Below are positions 1-11,759 of a stretch of 64,000 bases of DNA, in pieces. Origin of the DNA: Puccinia triticina (taxonomy: Eukaryota > Basidiomycota > Pucciniomycetes > Pucciniales > Pucciniaceae); assembly GCF_026914185.1 (NCBI RefSeq), contig NC_070565.1:4712001-4776000 (forward strand). Reading direction: 5' to 3'. A model generated the notes under the pieces. The model saw only the letters and a list, made by a program, of their open reading frames with translations. It was not told the origin of the DNA and ran no database searches. The translations under genes and the position numbers were made by a program. Numbering within the stretch: the stretch's first letter is position 1; every line of letters begins with the position of its first letter.

Positions 1-2
1 AC

Positions 3-173
3 GCCCGAGCCAAGTTCCTGTTCCCAGACATTCCTTCGGGCATCCTGGAATCCACCGACCGAGAACCATTCTGGCAGCCGAGCAACAAGGCCCCAAAGCG
101 TACGCACTGGCATTCAGGAGATCGAGCCCTTATGGACCACTTCGTTAGGCTGATACCTATCATTTTTGTTTGA
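3..173 (+). CDS. 3' end of an unrecognised gene (partial)
   Basis: Frame 3 is open from the window edge to a TGA at 171-173 and reads like real protein (Trp, His and Pro-rich: ...FPDIPSGILESTDREPFW...). The start lies outside the window. An intron beginning near GTTAGG at 144 could move the true stop. There is a loose resemblance to the C-terminal half of E1-type activating enzymes (FP...EPFW...KAPKR), too weak to name. It runs toward the chaperone gene at 288 on the same strand. Confidence 0.35.
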   Translation, partial: ARAKFLFPDIPSGILESTDREPFWQPSNKAPKRTHWHSGDRALMDHFVRLIPIIFV

Positions 174-287
174 CTTAGATTTGGAAACTTATGAGGAATC
201 GCTGCCGTCAGGAGATCAATCCGTGGAATCCATATCTGAGCATCGCATACGCTAGACACTACTCACGACAGAAGAATTGAATACACG

Positions 288-2453
288 ATGTCCCAACCAA
301 AACCGAGTGGGCAAAGGATGAATGGCGGAGAGGATGAAATTCAATCGATCATCGATCACCCTTCTCTAGAACCATCGCCACAATCACTTAAAACGCTATT
401 CCACAGGATTTCTTCTCAAAACCCATCGTTCCGAGCCAAGGCCTTCAGTGCATTAGCGATAACCTTACAATACCATCAAACCAAGACTTTGGTATTGTTT
501 AAAGTACCACTCGAGTCTCTCCTACAGTCGACAATCATCCAAGAAGTCTGTGATGGTTTGGCTGGGCTTTCTGCCCTCTTCATGCTCTCGCCCCAAGACG
601 CACTGGGGATGATTCGGTCGGATGGTTTTCTTTCGCGACTTGCAGAATCCGTCGTTGATCTGCTTGCTCTGGGCCCCTCAAAAAATAAATCCAACGCCGA
701 TCTGAACCACTCCTTCTCCGAATTTATCGCGCTCAGTCTTAATCATAAACCAGTCAGAGAGATCATCAAGTCAGACTGGCCGGGCTGTCTCGACTGGCTG
801 ACGAGGATCTCATTAGCTACGTCGGTCACCGTCTCCATTCCGGCTCGTTGTGCCGCAAGCTTAGCGTTGATCAAATTACGTTTGACGAGCGACTTGCAAG
901 ACAAAAACATCGAGCTACCCTCGCTGACCCATCTGACCCGGATCATGCTCAATGCCATATTCGACAAAACCTGTCCGCCAAATGCGCCGATCGAGGGCTT
1001 AGCCCTCCTCAGTCAACACGGGACCGTTCGGGTGATTCTGATGAAAGAATCAGAAAAGTTTTTAAAAGCTACCAAAGCCCTCTCGGCCAGCAAGGAAACT
1101 TCAGAGACGGATGGAATGCCCAAATCTGATACGTCGATCGCCTACGGAGTCGCGACCATCATAGCCCATCTTTCCGCCTACAAGGTCATCAAGACCGATG
1201 AAGATCGAGCAGCAGATCAACTCAAGAAGCTTGCTCAACGAAGTGGACAACCCGTCTCAAACGATAAGCTCTCTGGTATTTCGGATGATGACCAAGATAC
1301 AGAGATCCCCGATGAGCAAGTTTTTGAATGGATCCAACTGTCACTGAAACGGAACAACGATTTAATGGATACTGTCGGCTGGCTTTCTAAGAGTGAGAGT
1401 AAAGAAGTTAAACGGACCACTGGGAAAGTCCTTCTGAACCTAGTCGAGCGTCAAGCCTGCAGAGGACTCGTCTTACAATCTGGGGGTGGAAGGATGTTGA
1501 TGAAAATCATCGCAACTCTGACGGTCTCGAGTAACAGCATTAAACAACCACTTCCGCCATTTTCCTCCGAGTCTGAGGTATCTGGTTCCGGTCAACCCAC
1601 GCTCGACCCATCTGATCTTCACATCATTCAAGCTTTGGCAAAGATTCTCATCACGACGAACCCATTATTAATTTTCGGGCCTTCGCCGGACTCTCCGATC
1701 TTGCTTTCGACCATCAAACCACTAACGACTCTGTTCGTCCACTCGTCCTCGACACTCCTCCAGACGTTCGAGGCGTTGATGGCCTTGACGAATCTCAGCA
1801 GTCTTGGAGGGCGGATTCCGGACGAGGTGGCCGGGTCGACACGAGTGCTGAGCCGCTTAGAAGAATGCATGATCGGGGTTCGGACGGGCGAGAATCACAT
1901 GGTCCGGCGCGCGGCAACCGAGCTCATCTGCAACCTTTCGACCACTCAACTCGTCCTTAACAGTTTCGCGCCCCAATCGAGCGAGCCAGAGGGCAGCAGA
2001 GGATCATCGCATATCTCAAGACTACATATCCTAATCGCCTTGTGTTCGAGTGAAGATCTCCAGACCGCTCTTGCAGCTGGAGGCGCATTGGCCATCCTCA
2101 CCGAACATTCAAAAGACATCTGCGAAGCCATCCTAACCGAAGAAAAACTAAACACAAGTCTCGTAAGGATCTTTCGGGAAACAATCGAAGAAGAAGAAGA
2201 AGGAGAGGAGGAGGAGGGGAAAGTGGACGGGGAAAACCAGGGAGAAGGCAGGATTGGGGTTCAGTTTCGCTTAGTCAGCTTGCTTGGTAACTTGTCGACA
2301 AGCCGCGAAGCCAACCCCAAGTTTTTCAACCCTTCCTTGGTCGCCTCTCTCAACTCCTTGATCAACAAGTTATCTGGTCATGGTAAGGATAAAAGTCAAT
2401 CCGAGGACCTGATCCAATTAACTAAACTCGTACTCCAAGCAATTGAAACTTGA
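288..2453 (+). CDS. UCS-domain myosin chaperone (UNC-45/Cro1/She4-like)
   Basis: Single-exon gene of 721 codons. UCS proteins fold and stabilise myosin motor domains in the cytoplasm and so support actin-based transport, endocytosis and cytokinesis. The whole protein is an array of armadillo-like helical repeats. The diagnostic UCS stretch is near residues 282-395: a YGVATIIAHLSAYK block, a linker of the type AADQLKKLAQRSGQP, then helices ending in KVLLNLVERQACRGLVLQSGG. No N-terminal TPR domain is seen, as in the fungal She4/Cro1 type rather than animal UNC-45. A very acidic Glu run lies near residues 632-642. Length is close to fungal UCS proteins. The ATG follows an A-rich context and the gene ends in TGA just before an AT-rich 3' flank. 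Family assignment is from remembered motifs, not a search. Confidence 0.85.
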   Translation: MSQPKPSGQRMNGGEDEIQSIIDHPSLEPSPQSLKTLFHRISSQNPSFRAKAFSALAITLQYHQTKTLVLFKVPLESLLQSTIIQEVCDGLAGLSALFMLSPQDALGMIRSDGFLSRLAESVVDLLALGPSKNKSNADLNHSFSEFIALSLNHKPVREIIKSDWPGCLDWLTRISLATSVTVSIPARCAASLALIKLRLTSDLQDKNIELPSLTHLTRIMLNAIFDKTCPPNAPIEGLALLSQHGTVRVILMKESEKFLKATKALSASKETSETDGMPKSDTSIAYGVATIIAHLSAYKVIKTDEDRAADQLKKLAQRSGQPVSNDKLSGISDDDQDTEIPDEQVFEWIQLSLKRNNDLMDTVGWLSKSESKEVKRTTGKVLLNLVERQACRGLVLQSGGGRMLMKIIATLTVSSNSIKQPLPPFSSESEVSGSGQPTLDPSDLHIIQALAKILITTNPLLIFGPSPDSPILLSTIKPLTTLFVHSSSTLLQTFEALMALTNLSSLGGRIPDEVAGSTRVLSRLEECMIGVRTGENHMVRRAATELICNLSTTQLVLNSFAPQSSEPEGSRGSSHISRLHILIALCSSEDLQTALAAGGALAILTEHSKDICEAILTEEKLNTSLVRIFRETIEEEEEGEEEEGKVDGENQGEGRIGVQFRLVSLLGNLSTSREANPKFFNPSLVASLNSLINKLSGHGKDKSQSEDLIQLTKLVLQAIET

Positions 2454-5400
2454 ACAGACAATATAAAATAGTCCACTTGTTCACTACACGATTCAGATTC
2501 CAAGAAAAGTACTATGCAGTGTTCCTAATTCGTAACAAAAAGTACTAATTCATGAAAGGTTTTATGAGAAAATGCAAAATGTCCACGGACCACGAGGAAT
2601 CTTCCCTGCAATTGCCCATCAGAACATGAACTCAGTTTTTTTCCTGAAACTTCCTCCCAGACCATCTACACCACGGGTGCTCCTCATCGAAATCATTTCG
2701 ATCGGCGCCCGAAATGAGTTCGGTCCAACAGCCTGCAAGGGGAAGCCGTCGCCAGACGGTCGGCGATTCCACTGGAAATTTCCTGGGATTTTTCTTGGAG
2801 GGCAATCCGAAAATGTTGCGGATTGCCAACCCCCTTCCAATTTGCTGTCGATTTGAACTTAAAAGTCCCGCCTGAACTCCAGTACTTCCTCTACAGACTT
2901 AGTTCATCTTGACAACCCTTCAGGCACCTTTGATCCTCCTACAACTGCCAGACATCCGCTCATATGGTGTTCCGCCTGTAGAACCTTACTTGGCTGATTT
3001 CCACGGATTTTTGGGAGATGAAAATGTCTTCTTGAGAGCCAAAAAGGATTGATGCTTTTCAATGGGAGCATTGTGGGGCCGGAAGATTTCAACTCAGTTG
3101 TACTTGTTAAGGAACTGAATTACAGATCAACCCCAGAAAGCTGGCTAAATACGCGTATCTAGAACATGATGCCAGCAAGGGATTCAGAATTCACGCCTTG
3201 AGTATCTTGAGAATTGTTAATCCTCATTCTGAATTGAATCAATCCATATTGTTTTTCTGAAAGATCCATGTGCAGTGGAAGTTGGAATTCAGGGTGATTC
3301 AACATGTCCCAATTCACTTGTGCATGGCTTGCCCTTAAATCCCCACCAAAAAAAGAAAATTTGGAAAATTTGCTTCAGGGAGCCAGTTACGGCACACAAA
3401 AAGAGTTTGCAACTTTATTCCAAGGTGGCTACACCACCCACTTCCAAGGGTCTAAATGTTATATGTTGCCATTTCAAGAATCAACCAGCAAATGGTAGAG
3501 CCACTCCACCTCATACCCAAAGCTCATTTCTGCCAATAAATTAGAAGAGAGATCTCACATCCCTGATCATTTTAAATGGACTGAATTGGGGATTGCCAAT
3601 ACATGCATTCATCATTCTCAAATGGAACTTAACTATGAAATTTTCAAACGGTCTGCTTCAATTTAAACACAGGCTCAGCCACTACCAGCCAGATAAAAAA
3701 AAAGACTCTCTTCAAACATCAGCACCATTCAAAGAATCCATTCTGCCCAACAAACTTGAAGTAAAAATTGGAATTTGAAATCAACTTGCATTTCAACTCC
3801 CTCTTCTACCCAACATATAAATCAATCACAACCAGATTTTTGATTCTTGTACAAATTCTTTCCTTAAATCTAAGTGAACATAATGACTTGAGGCGTAAAT
3901 ATGATTCTTCTTCTTATAGTTTTCCAGAGGCACATCTTGCTATATGTTGGTTCAACCGTTGGAAATCTCAGAAATGGTGAACTAGATCACTTCTGGGATG
4001 TTGCTTTTGACTATGAATCACAGGTTGTTTGTTTCCATGCATTTTTGTGTCACATTTTCAGTCACCGCATTTTCATCCTTGATAGGTGGTGCCTAATTGT
4101 ATCTAAGCCTTGTGATTTTTTGCTACAATTTTTTTCATGTAACAGCTAACCTTGAAGAATCAGATAACCAACTTGCAACCAAAAAAAATTCATGGGGATA
4201 CCCTGTTAACCAAGCTGATCTTTTATTCTTCTTGAATTCCTTTGAGGAATAAAGAATGTCTCCTAGTTGAAACCTGATGGTAATATTTCCGCTTGTATCT
4301 TATACAATTGTTCTTGCTACCCAGCTCCTGAGAAACCTTGTAATGTTTGCTCTTGTTTTGGGTAGGCTCCTTCACATGTTGAATTTCTCAAGGTTTGGAT
4401 TTCGGCCAAAGAAAACACCAGCTGAGGCTCTTGGAATTCTAGCAGAGCTGATTGCTTGCGGGCCATTGACACAACATGTCAAGCAGAACCAATATAGCAT
4501 CTGCAGATGGGACAACTGGCATGGAAAATGATGCACATTCAATTAATAGCAAATATTTCAAAACACTACTCCCCACATCATTCCTGAAACAATCAAAGGG
4601 AGCCAATCTAGAATATGATGATTCAATATGAAATTAGCCAAGAGAGCCACAGAAATTTGAGTAAGAATAACATGTTGAGATTGAAATTGATACCCAAGAT
4701 TGTCCACTCATCATGTCAAGCAGACCCAACCTGGGAAATGCATGTGTACTGGAAAACTGGCACAGAGAGTAATGAAGATTCAATCTAAAAGAACTGTTAG
4801 AGAGGAATTCAATTTTAGAGAAAACACACCAAAAATTCACTGTTAAATATTTAATACATCAAAACGTTTTCAAATTTACTACCAAATCTTTGTGTTCAGA
4901 TTGAAATTCATTTTAAACAATAGATGAATCAGGAATTTTGCCAAAGAGTTTCTATTTTCCATGCTCACATATCAAGTTTATCTACAGCTTTATTTCTTAT
5001 GAAATGACTCTCTGTAGGCTCCAAGGATTTATCTTGAGCATCTTCTAACACTCAGAAGGGTGAATTTCACTCTTTCACAAGAAGTTGAGGAATATCTCCT
5101 GGATATTTTGGAATTCAAGTTGACAAGATCTTCTCATGGAAAAGTTTTTTTTATCCTCACAAGAGCCTTAGAATTCAGTCTCAAGCCAGATTGAACCCAT
5201 CTCAAACTTGCCTTGAGCTAAATTCAGCATTGATTCAACATTGATTCAGCATGGATTGACCACAAGTTAATTAAGTGGAAATTGAGTGTAACTTGCTGAT
5301 AGAGTTCCGGAAGTAAGTTTAAAAGGTTGAAAAAATTATTGAATGATTGGAATTGCATGCAAGTGCTGAGCAAGCTCCCCTGGTATAAGGCCATGATTAA

Positions 5401-6600
5401 TCAAAATATATTATATAGTAGTAACATGAGAAACTATTGTTTCTGCCAAGCAGTTGACAATTCCTTGCAGTGTGGTTGTACATATGTTTTTAAAGAGTTA
5501 AAGTAATTTATACGGTCAAGTTGCAGTTGGTATCAATATGATATCAGACCCTTTCCAACAAACATTCAGCATAACTTCAGCAAAACTCCAGCACAAAATT
5601 ACACATCACGTGGAGCCAAGTCCTTAAAGAGATCTTAAAGGGTTCCTAAAGAGAGGGGTGAAGGCACTTGCACGCAAGTGCTGAGCAAACATCTGTGGTG
5701 AATTGAGATGAATTATTGGGATTGAACTTCAATTCATGTTATTTATATGAACATGAATTTGGCCATTTTTCTCACTTTGCTAATGTAACTGTCATGTGCC
5801 CGTGTGTAATTTTGTTACAAATTGCAGGTTGGGCCTCCTGCAGATCAAAAACATTTACACCCCTGTTAGAATGATGTGAAAGGCCCATCTGAATTGGCAT
5901 ATTTCCCTAAAGAAGGCCAGTATCATCTAGAATTGAGCCAAAAAAGGATGAAAGTAGGGTGAAAATATGATTCAAGTCAAGCTTGGAGGTGTGTGGGCCC
6001 AGATTTCAGATAGACATCCTGGCTTCTTAACATATATAAGCTTGTGAGTTGTTTTTGTGTTTGTTTGTTTTCCAATGTCTCCATGCATATGCATGTGAGT
6101 TTTTTTGCACTTTTCCAATGTCAACTTTGTGTGCGCGCGTACATTAGGGTGACAGATCACTTGAGGGGCCTTTCACAGCTCCATTACAAGTAAAAACAGT
6201 AACTGGTCAGAAATCCATGAAAGCCCCCGCAAGTCACATTGACGGTTTTTGGAACCCCTTTGACATAGAGAAATTGATCAACAGAAATTCACCATAAATG
6301 TAATAATTGGGCATTGATTAACTATGATTTCATGACAGATTGTAATTAAGTTATCCTTAGAAAATTAAATGGTTCTATACAACATTGCACAAGGTCCTGT
6401 GATAATTCCGCATCACTTCTGACACACTTCCCATTGACTTCTGTGACTCACATCAGACCCAGGACAACATAAAATTAGACTCTGGTACTCTCTGGAGAGT
6501 GCGTAAAAGTCTCCCCTTGTTAGCAGACACAATACCACTATCTTATTGATAAAATCCAATGGATAGATTCAAGTCTGAATGTGAGAAATAACAAAACCGC
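2454..6600. other. AT-rich intergenic DNA with no supportable gene
   Basis: About 4 kb of AT-rich sequence broken by stops in all frames; open frames are under 95 codons and look random. Short palindromic motifs of the type ACTTGCATGCAAGT recur near 5,355 and 5,667 and again at 11,322. A pair of inverted GTGAAAGGCCC motifs at about 5,876 and 6,170 could bound a roughly 290-bp miniature element, but target duplications are not convincing. Confidence 0.5.
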
Positions 6601-6649
6601 AATTGGTTCTTTGGATCAAGATGATCTGTGATGATGAGATGAGTTCAGC

Positions 6650-7195
6650 GCAAGTCTTTGCTCTTGCCTCTCTACTATCCAGTCTGCGGTCTCTTACTTG
6701 GATGAGGCTTTAGCCTTTTTCTATCCTGCTAGGTTAAGCAACAGCGAAACGGCGGAGAAGTATTGCAATTTTGTCTAGTACAGCAGTTCAACATTGCTTA
6801 TGCTTTAGCCTTTTGTTTCTATCTTTCTGATCTAAAGTCAAACACTCTTACCGGTATTCCCAACTCTTTGAATGGACTTGGTCTGTTTGGTCTGGTTTTC
6901 TTTGACTGTGTCTAGAAATTTTGTATAGCGCATTAGCAACTACTTGATCATCTATTCTTGAGTTTTAATTAAACGGCCTACCTTTGGCGCTGGTTGTAAT
7001 TCTCTCAGATAGATATCAGGAGCCAGGATTTTGCTGCTCACGTGGATTGGACCTGTTTGCATCAAAATATGATTTCAGTTTTACAATCCTGTGGCACTTG
7101 TTTTGACTGCGGAAAATGGTTTGCTTAGCTTACCAGATTCCGCAGCTGATTGAGCTCCCAACATCTTTCTCACTTTGTGAGAAAGATGCTCACCT
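6650..7195 (+). repeat. Dispersed repeat family R1, copy A
   Basis: Shares a diagnostic block with 11,760-12,430 and, reversed, 61,120-61,700: a CACCTTTGG/TACCTTTGG box, GGACCTG..CATCAAAAT, then GGACTGCGGAA, GCTTACC, TTCCGCAGC and GAGCTCCC. A hairpin follows directly; here it is a perfect 12-bp stem (CATCTTTCTCAC, TTT loop, 7,162-7,188). No coding capacity is visible. Identity is an unclassified interspersed element. Confidence 0.5.
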
Positions 7196-7199
7196 AGGT

Positions 7200-9440
7200 G
7201 TGAATTCTCACAAAATTTACCAATGAGGCGTAATTCCTGTCCAGAGGGAGGCCTTTGGCCTCCCTCAGGAGGTACTTGGTTAAGTTAGTGCAGGAGTTTG
7301 TGGGTAAGCATAGCAAGAAGGGTGTGAAAGGGAGGCCAAAAGTGGGCAGCTGGTGGTTGCAGCCAAACTTGACACACAAGTCCGTCCCGTGCTTGCAGGG
7401 TGTGAGCACCCTCCTGTTAGGGAGGGACTTTCACGCAATGTTGAGGTTCCTGCATGAGCAGTACCAGCCAAATAGCTGGAAAGACCATAAAAACCCCCAG
7501 ATGACCCCCAACCCCTCTAAAATTTGAGAAGCCAAGGGCACCATTGGAATCCTCAGGACTTCCTACATGTTCTGAATTGTTGAAACTTGAAAAAACAAGC
7601 TGCCATTGTGTTTGAAACCATTTGTAAAGCTGGCCAGCAGCCAATCATCTGTCACAGGAATTACAGATTGGTTGACAGGGCAGAACACTATCACCCCCCT
7701 TTCACACCCCTCAGAGCCCTTAAAATGGCTTTCTTGAAACACATGTAGAAACATCAACAAGGTCACTTTTGACATTGTTTTTTTTGGAAATCATAGGCAA
7801 GAAGGTAGGCTCCACCTCCCTCATTTTGATTCTTTGTTGAGATGCTCAGTTGTAGGTGTTACAGGATCTTGAAATCAAAATACAACAAAATAACACCAAA
7901 AACCCGGTCTTCCCAGGCCACAACCCCAACTTTACATGTAAGGCGCTGCTTTGGAGATGCTTCGCGCCTCCTCAGAGAGGCTTAGTTAAGCTTGGGTTGC
8001 AGCTCACATTGATATCTGTAACACTTCCTGGGGCAATTTCGAAGCCCTCTACTAATATTTGTGTGCACGCTCTATGATGGTGACAGTTGTAGTAACCAGT
8101 GAAATCTCTCTCAGTCTCAAGCCCCTGCTATTCATTTTCAATCCAATCACAACTTGATGATTGTACAGAGTCCATACATATATACTTAACCTAAATCCAA
8201 GCAATCAAGCTTCCTTGGTTTTCTGCTATTCTGTCTGCGCTATTTCCTGAGACTGCATCTTGTGAGAGAGTCTTACTTCCCCCTCTCAAGTGTTCCCAAA
8301 GCTCATTCTCAGATTTGTATTTTTTTCCAAAGTTAAATCTCGAGAAATAATCTAGAACACATGTACAACTACATTACAAATAAACATTGACTGCTTGCTG
8401 GTAACAAGGTATTTGCTACATACCCCTGTTTGAGAGCACCCATTCCACCAATCCTGGATGATTGGACAAAATTGACATGGTTTTCTGAGCTGCTCATGGG
8501 CGGCGGCCCTTTCTGGATTCAGAATCATTCACTTGTGGACTACCCGGGTCTCAACTCTCAAAACCAACAAAAGCCAGATTAATAAATTCAAGTCGAACAA
8601 AATCCACACCTGGATGGCAACATCAATAAAGAATGTTTAGCGGGCGGAGGTGAGCTCGGGAATGAATTGGCGGGCACACAAAACCGCACCCAGTCCATCA
8701 TGATGGATGATCTTGTGTTGATGGGTTCGGATGGAAAGTTGGCACCCAGCTCTGCCGAGAACGCGTAAGTCGCGACGTTTCCCCGGGAAGGCAAGGCCGG
8801 TTCAGGCCAGTTAGAGGGGTGGTTGGCATGGTCTCGCTAGCTTTTAATGAGCACTTATGCTTACGAGGAGGATGAGCTGGTTCGTGAGGATGAAGAGGTT
8901 CATTTGGCGACCTTCACGCTGGACTTTTACTTCATCGCACACGGTGCTCCTGTCCGCCTCTCAATCAACAAACATCTTCCCACACCATCGTTATCATCGT
9001 CCGGCTGCAACAAATTAAGCATCCAAGAGCACTTGGAGAATGCCTTATAACCGCTTCCTTTCCTTTGAAGGTCTTCATCCCCTGTCCAAAGCTTGATTCC
9101 TGTACACATTCAACTTCCTCATTCCTCCTTCGTCTATCTTCTGGTTCCTCCGCTAGCGGTCTGCTCTTATCCATCTCGTATATCGCCGTTTGAAACTTCG
9201 AAAGTTAACCTGCTTGTTAGAAACAAGCTTGTATCCCGCGGAACTTTTCAACCACACTGACTTCGACAGTCATTGTTCAAAAATATTTGTACATTCCGCA
9301 CTCAGCCGCAACAAGACTGAAATTACGCGGACAATTCTTTTGTTAGTCCTTTTTTTTTTTGCTGTTCACCCGTATCCCATTTCATTTCGTGACTTTTTGC
9401 TAACCAATGTCCGCTACGATTTCAGATATTTCTATAGCAC
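7200..9440. other. Intergenic DNA and probable promoter/5' UTR of the secreted-protein gene
   Basis: No gene recognised. The last 250 bases upstream of 9,442 are open in the gene's frame but are more likely leader sequence: they contain a 13-T run at about 9,349 and an upstream ATG at 9,190 with no protein-like composition. Confidence 0.4.
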
Positions 9441-9441
9441 G

Positions 9442-10086
9442 ATGCTGAAGATGAACGTTAGCTCGATGGTGATAATCAGTTTTGCAATGATGGCCTTTGG
9501 AGTTCTCGCTTCACCACTCAGCAAGGATACACACAGCACTACTTCCATAGGCCGTCGAACGAGCGGCAATCGGGTGGACAGACGGATGGTCCCCGGGCCT
9601 GGTGTAGGCGTTGGCGCAGGTCTCGTTGGAGCCGCTCTGGGTGGACCCGGACCCGGTCCCGTCGGTATTGGTCCTCCTGGCCCGCTTGTTGGCCCGCCAC
9701 CGGTTGGTGCAGTCGTGGTTCCGGGTGGCCCTCCGGGTCCGATGGTTGCTGGCAGTATCGGAGGAGGAGCAGATGCCAATGCTGACGCTGCTGCTGCTGC
9801 CGCCGCTCGAGGCCCCGGCCAGCCCGGTCCAAGCACAGGCAACTCGGCCGCAACTGCAGACGCTGCTGCTCGCGCTCAGGCAAACGGTCCACGTCCAACA
9901 GGTTCGGTGGACGCTCAAGGTTCAGCTGATGCTGCCGCTGGAGGCTCTGGACCCAGCGCTGGCGATTCAGCCGCAAGTTCAGCTGCGGATGCCCGCGCCA
10001 AGGCAAATACCCAAGGCGCTGTCGGTGCAAACAGCTCCGCGGCTAGCAAATCTTCCTCCTCTTCCAACTGGGAGCAACGATCATGA
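9442..10086 (+). CDS. Secreted Gly/Pro/Ala-rich low-complexity protein
   Basis: Predicted 214 residues. The ATG at 9,442 is chosen because it opens a textbook signal peptide (MLKMNVSSMVIISFAMMAFGVLA, cleavage expected after Ala); the in-frame ATG 84 codons upstream would bury that signal. After a short Lys/Arg-containing stretch come a Pro/Gly/Val-rich block (about residues 55-110, repeated GPGP, PPGP and PVG units) and an Ala/Asp/Asn/Ser/Gly-rich block with loosely repeated units of the pattern GxSAAxADAxARAxAN (about 110-195). The tail is Ser-rich and ends NWEQRS. There are no Cys residues after the signal peptide, so it is not a disulfide-knot effector. No introns are needed. Function unknown: a structural wall/extracellular-matrix protein or a low-complexity effector are both possible. 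Confidence 0.6.
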   Translation: MLKMNVSSMVIISFAMMAFGVLASPLSKDTHSTTSIGRRTSGNRVDRRMVPGPGVGVGAGLVGAALGGPGPGPVGIGPPGPLVGPPPVGAVVVPGGPPGPMVAGSIGGGADANADAAAAAAARGPGQPGPSTGNSAATADAAARAQANGPRPTGSVDAQGSADAAAGGSGPSAGDSAASSAADARAKANTQGAVGANSSAASKSSSSSNWEQRS

Positions 10087-11440
10087 AAATTCTCTTCTGT
10101 CACCCAATCCTTCTAGTCGTAGCATCTTTTTTTGGTAGAACTTCTATGCCTTCTATCTTTTTCACGTTATCCCTTGTCCTCCCCCAAGTATGTCACAGGA
10201 GCTGTATTTATCTGTAAATAAAATCCTCAGAATTAGATGCTTGTCATCCCTATAATTTTTTTGATCCGTGTCCAGCGTATCAAACGTTTCCGTAATCTCA
10301 GCGCCAGTGTGTTGACACTGCAAACACCAACCCACAGCTCCCATCATAAAACCAAGATTTTCAAGTTGCAACTTGCCTCCATTTTTTGCTGATACATAGA
10401 GCGCACTTGTGTTAGACTTCCCAAAGTCCAAATCCTACCAATGACTGTAAGACAGACTCAATTTGATTTCATACACCACCGTTGCTGGTGTTTTGGCCCA
10501 GAGTCACATGTAGCCCCTCAGTGTGTGGAAGACCTTACTCATGTCACAAAGGCACATGATGCACACCCAACATGGCCACATATCCCATGTTAGTTTGGAT
10601 CTGACACACTTCGAAGAAAAAATATATTGATAGCTGTAAGGGGAATGTGAGCCAGTGAGGGTTGGGAGTGAGCCAAGTACTTTTTAACCAGACGGATCAA
10701 ATGTTATTGCTGGTTTCTTTCCTCCAAGGAAGCAGTTGTAGTGGTCTCAAGCAAGATGTGATTGATCCTGCGCAACTCAACCCCGGTCACCACACCAAAC
10801 CAGATGTGCAACCCTGCCACCACAGCCACACACACACAGACACCGACACAATTCTACAATCCACAAAATCCGCAGAAATGCAAGCCAAACAGCATGCATA
10901 AGAGCATCTCCACTACGGGCTGTGATGGCATTTTACAGACCCGTGCTCAAAACTTGTCCCCCCATTCGGGGTTAGGGGGGGGGGCAGGGGGGTAAATTGG
11001 GCGCTAGTTGAAGGCAGGGCGGTAAAATTCTCATCTGGGGCTCCAGATCTAGCACCATGCTACGGCCCAACAACTACCCATCAAAGCACACCGCACCATA
11101 GAATTTCCATTGCCAAGCCTACTCCCCACCCTTGATACCAGCACCAAACTTCATCTTCACCACCTTTCCAACAACAATCCCACCAAAATACAATGCTAAA
11201 TCCACCCCCACTCTTTCAACTGCATTGAAAAAGAGCGGTTCAAGACAAAGAAACCAAGTATGTGAAAATGTTCTGCCCATCAACTGTCATTCTACATCAC
11301 ACCAGGTGAGTTTTCTTGGCACTTGCATGCAAGTGCCACTGGTCAATACTTTCCAGAAACCTTGCTAGGGGTCTCCTGGAAAATTAACCTCAGTTGATGC
11401 TAAATTTATGATGAATTTATGCTGAACTTATGCTCTTTCA
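10087..11440. other. Intergenic, no gene seen
   Basis: Contains a CA-rich microsatellite near 10,829, a G-run at 10,974-10,992 and a stretch starting AAGAGCATCTCCACTACGGG (10,899), which resembles the start of Tourist/Harbinger-type MITEs; a matching right end was not found. Confidence 0.35.
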
Positions 11441-11640
11441 AAACCTTATCTATGGTGCTCCAAATGGCCCCAAATTTTTTCTGCTATACAAATACACTCT
11501 TTAGAACATATGTTAAGCTTCACGGCATTAGTAATCCTCAGGGAAACCCTGTGTAGCCAGGGGGCAGATTTGGCGGATTTCCTACTAAGGCAAACCCCCG
11601 AAACCTTATCTACAGTTCTCCAAACTGAAAGAATTCAGAT
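11440..11640 (-). repeat. 160-bp repeat unit, reversed copy
   Basis: Reverse complement of the tandem unit at 12,780-13,320. It shares the TGGTGCTCCAAATGGCCCC, TAGCAG/CTGCTA and TTTGGCGGATTTCCTACTAA segments and lies in inverted orientation about 1.2 kb upstream of the array. Confidence 0.7.
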
Positions 11641-11759
11641 GACTAAGATTCATTGCTTTTGATCAGACTCTATCATGTATGTATAAGATTCGTGAAAAAT
11701 AGATCTTAGAATAAGTATTTAAGGCGAATTTACCTAAGAGCAGGCAATAGACCGCTCTT

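Noticed and set aside
3..173. Naming the left-edge fragment as an E1 ubiquitin-activating enzyme
   Set aside because: Only a vague FP...PFW...KR pattern agrees; not enough for an assignment.
7150..7200. Helitron 3' end (hairpin followed by CTAG)
   Set aside because: Only copy A has CTAG near the hairpin; the other copies lack a CTRR end and no Rep/helicase gene is present.
7194..7644. Cluster of 60-90-codon frames on both strands
   Set aside because: Mutually overlapping, no protein-like order, no splice-supported extension.
9432..10030. Long open frames antisense and in other frames over the secreted-protein gene
   Set aside because: They arise from the GC-rich repetitive codons; they lack the signal peptide and have Arg/Gln-rich unnatural composition.
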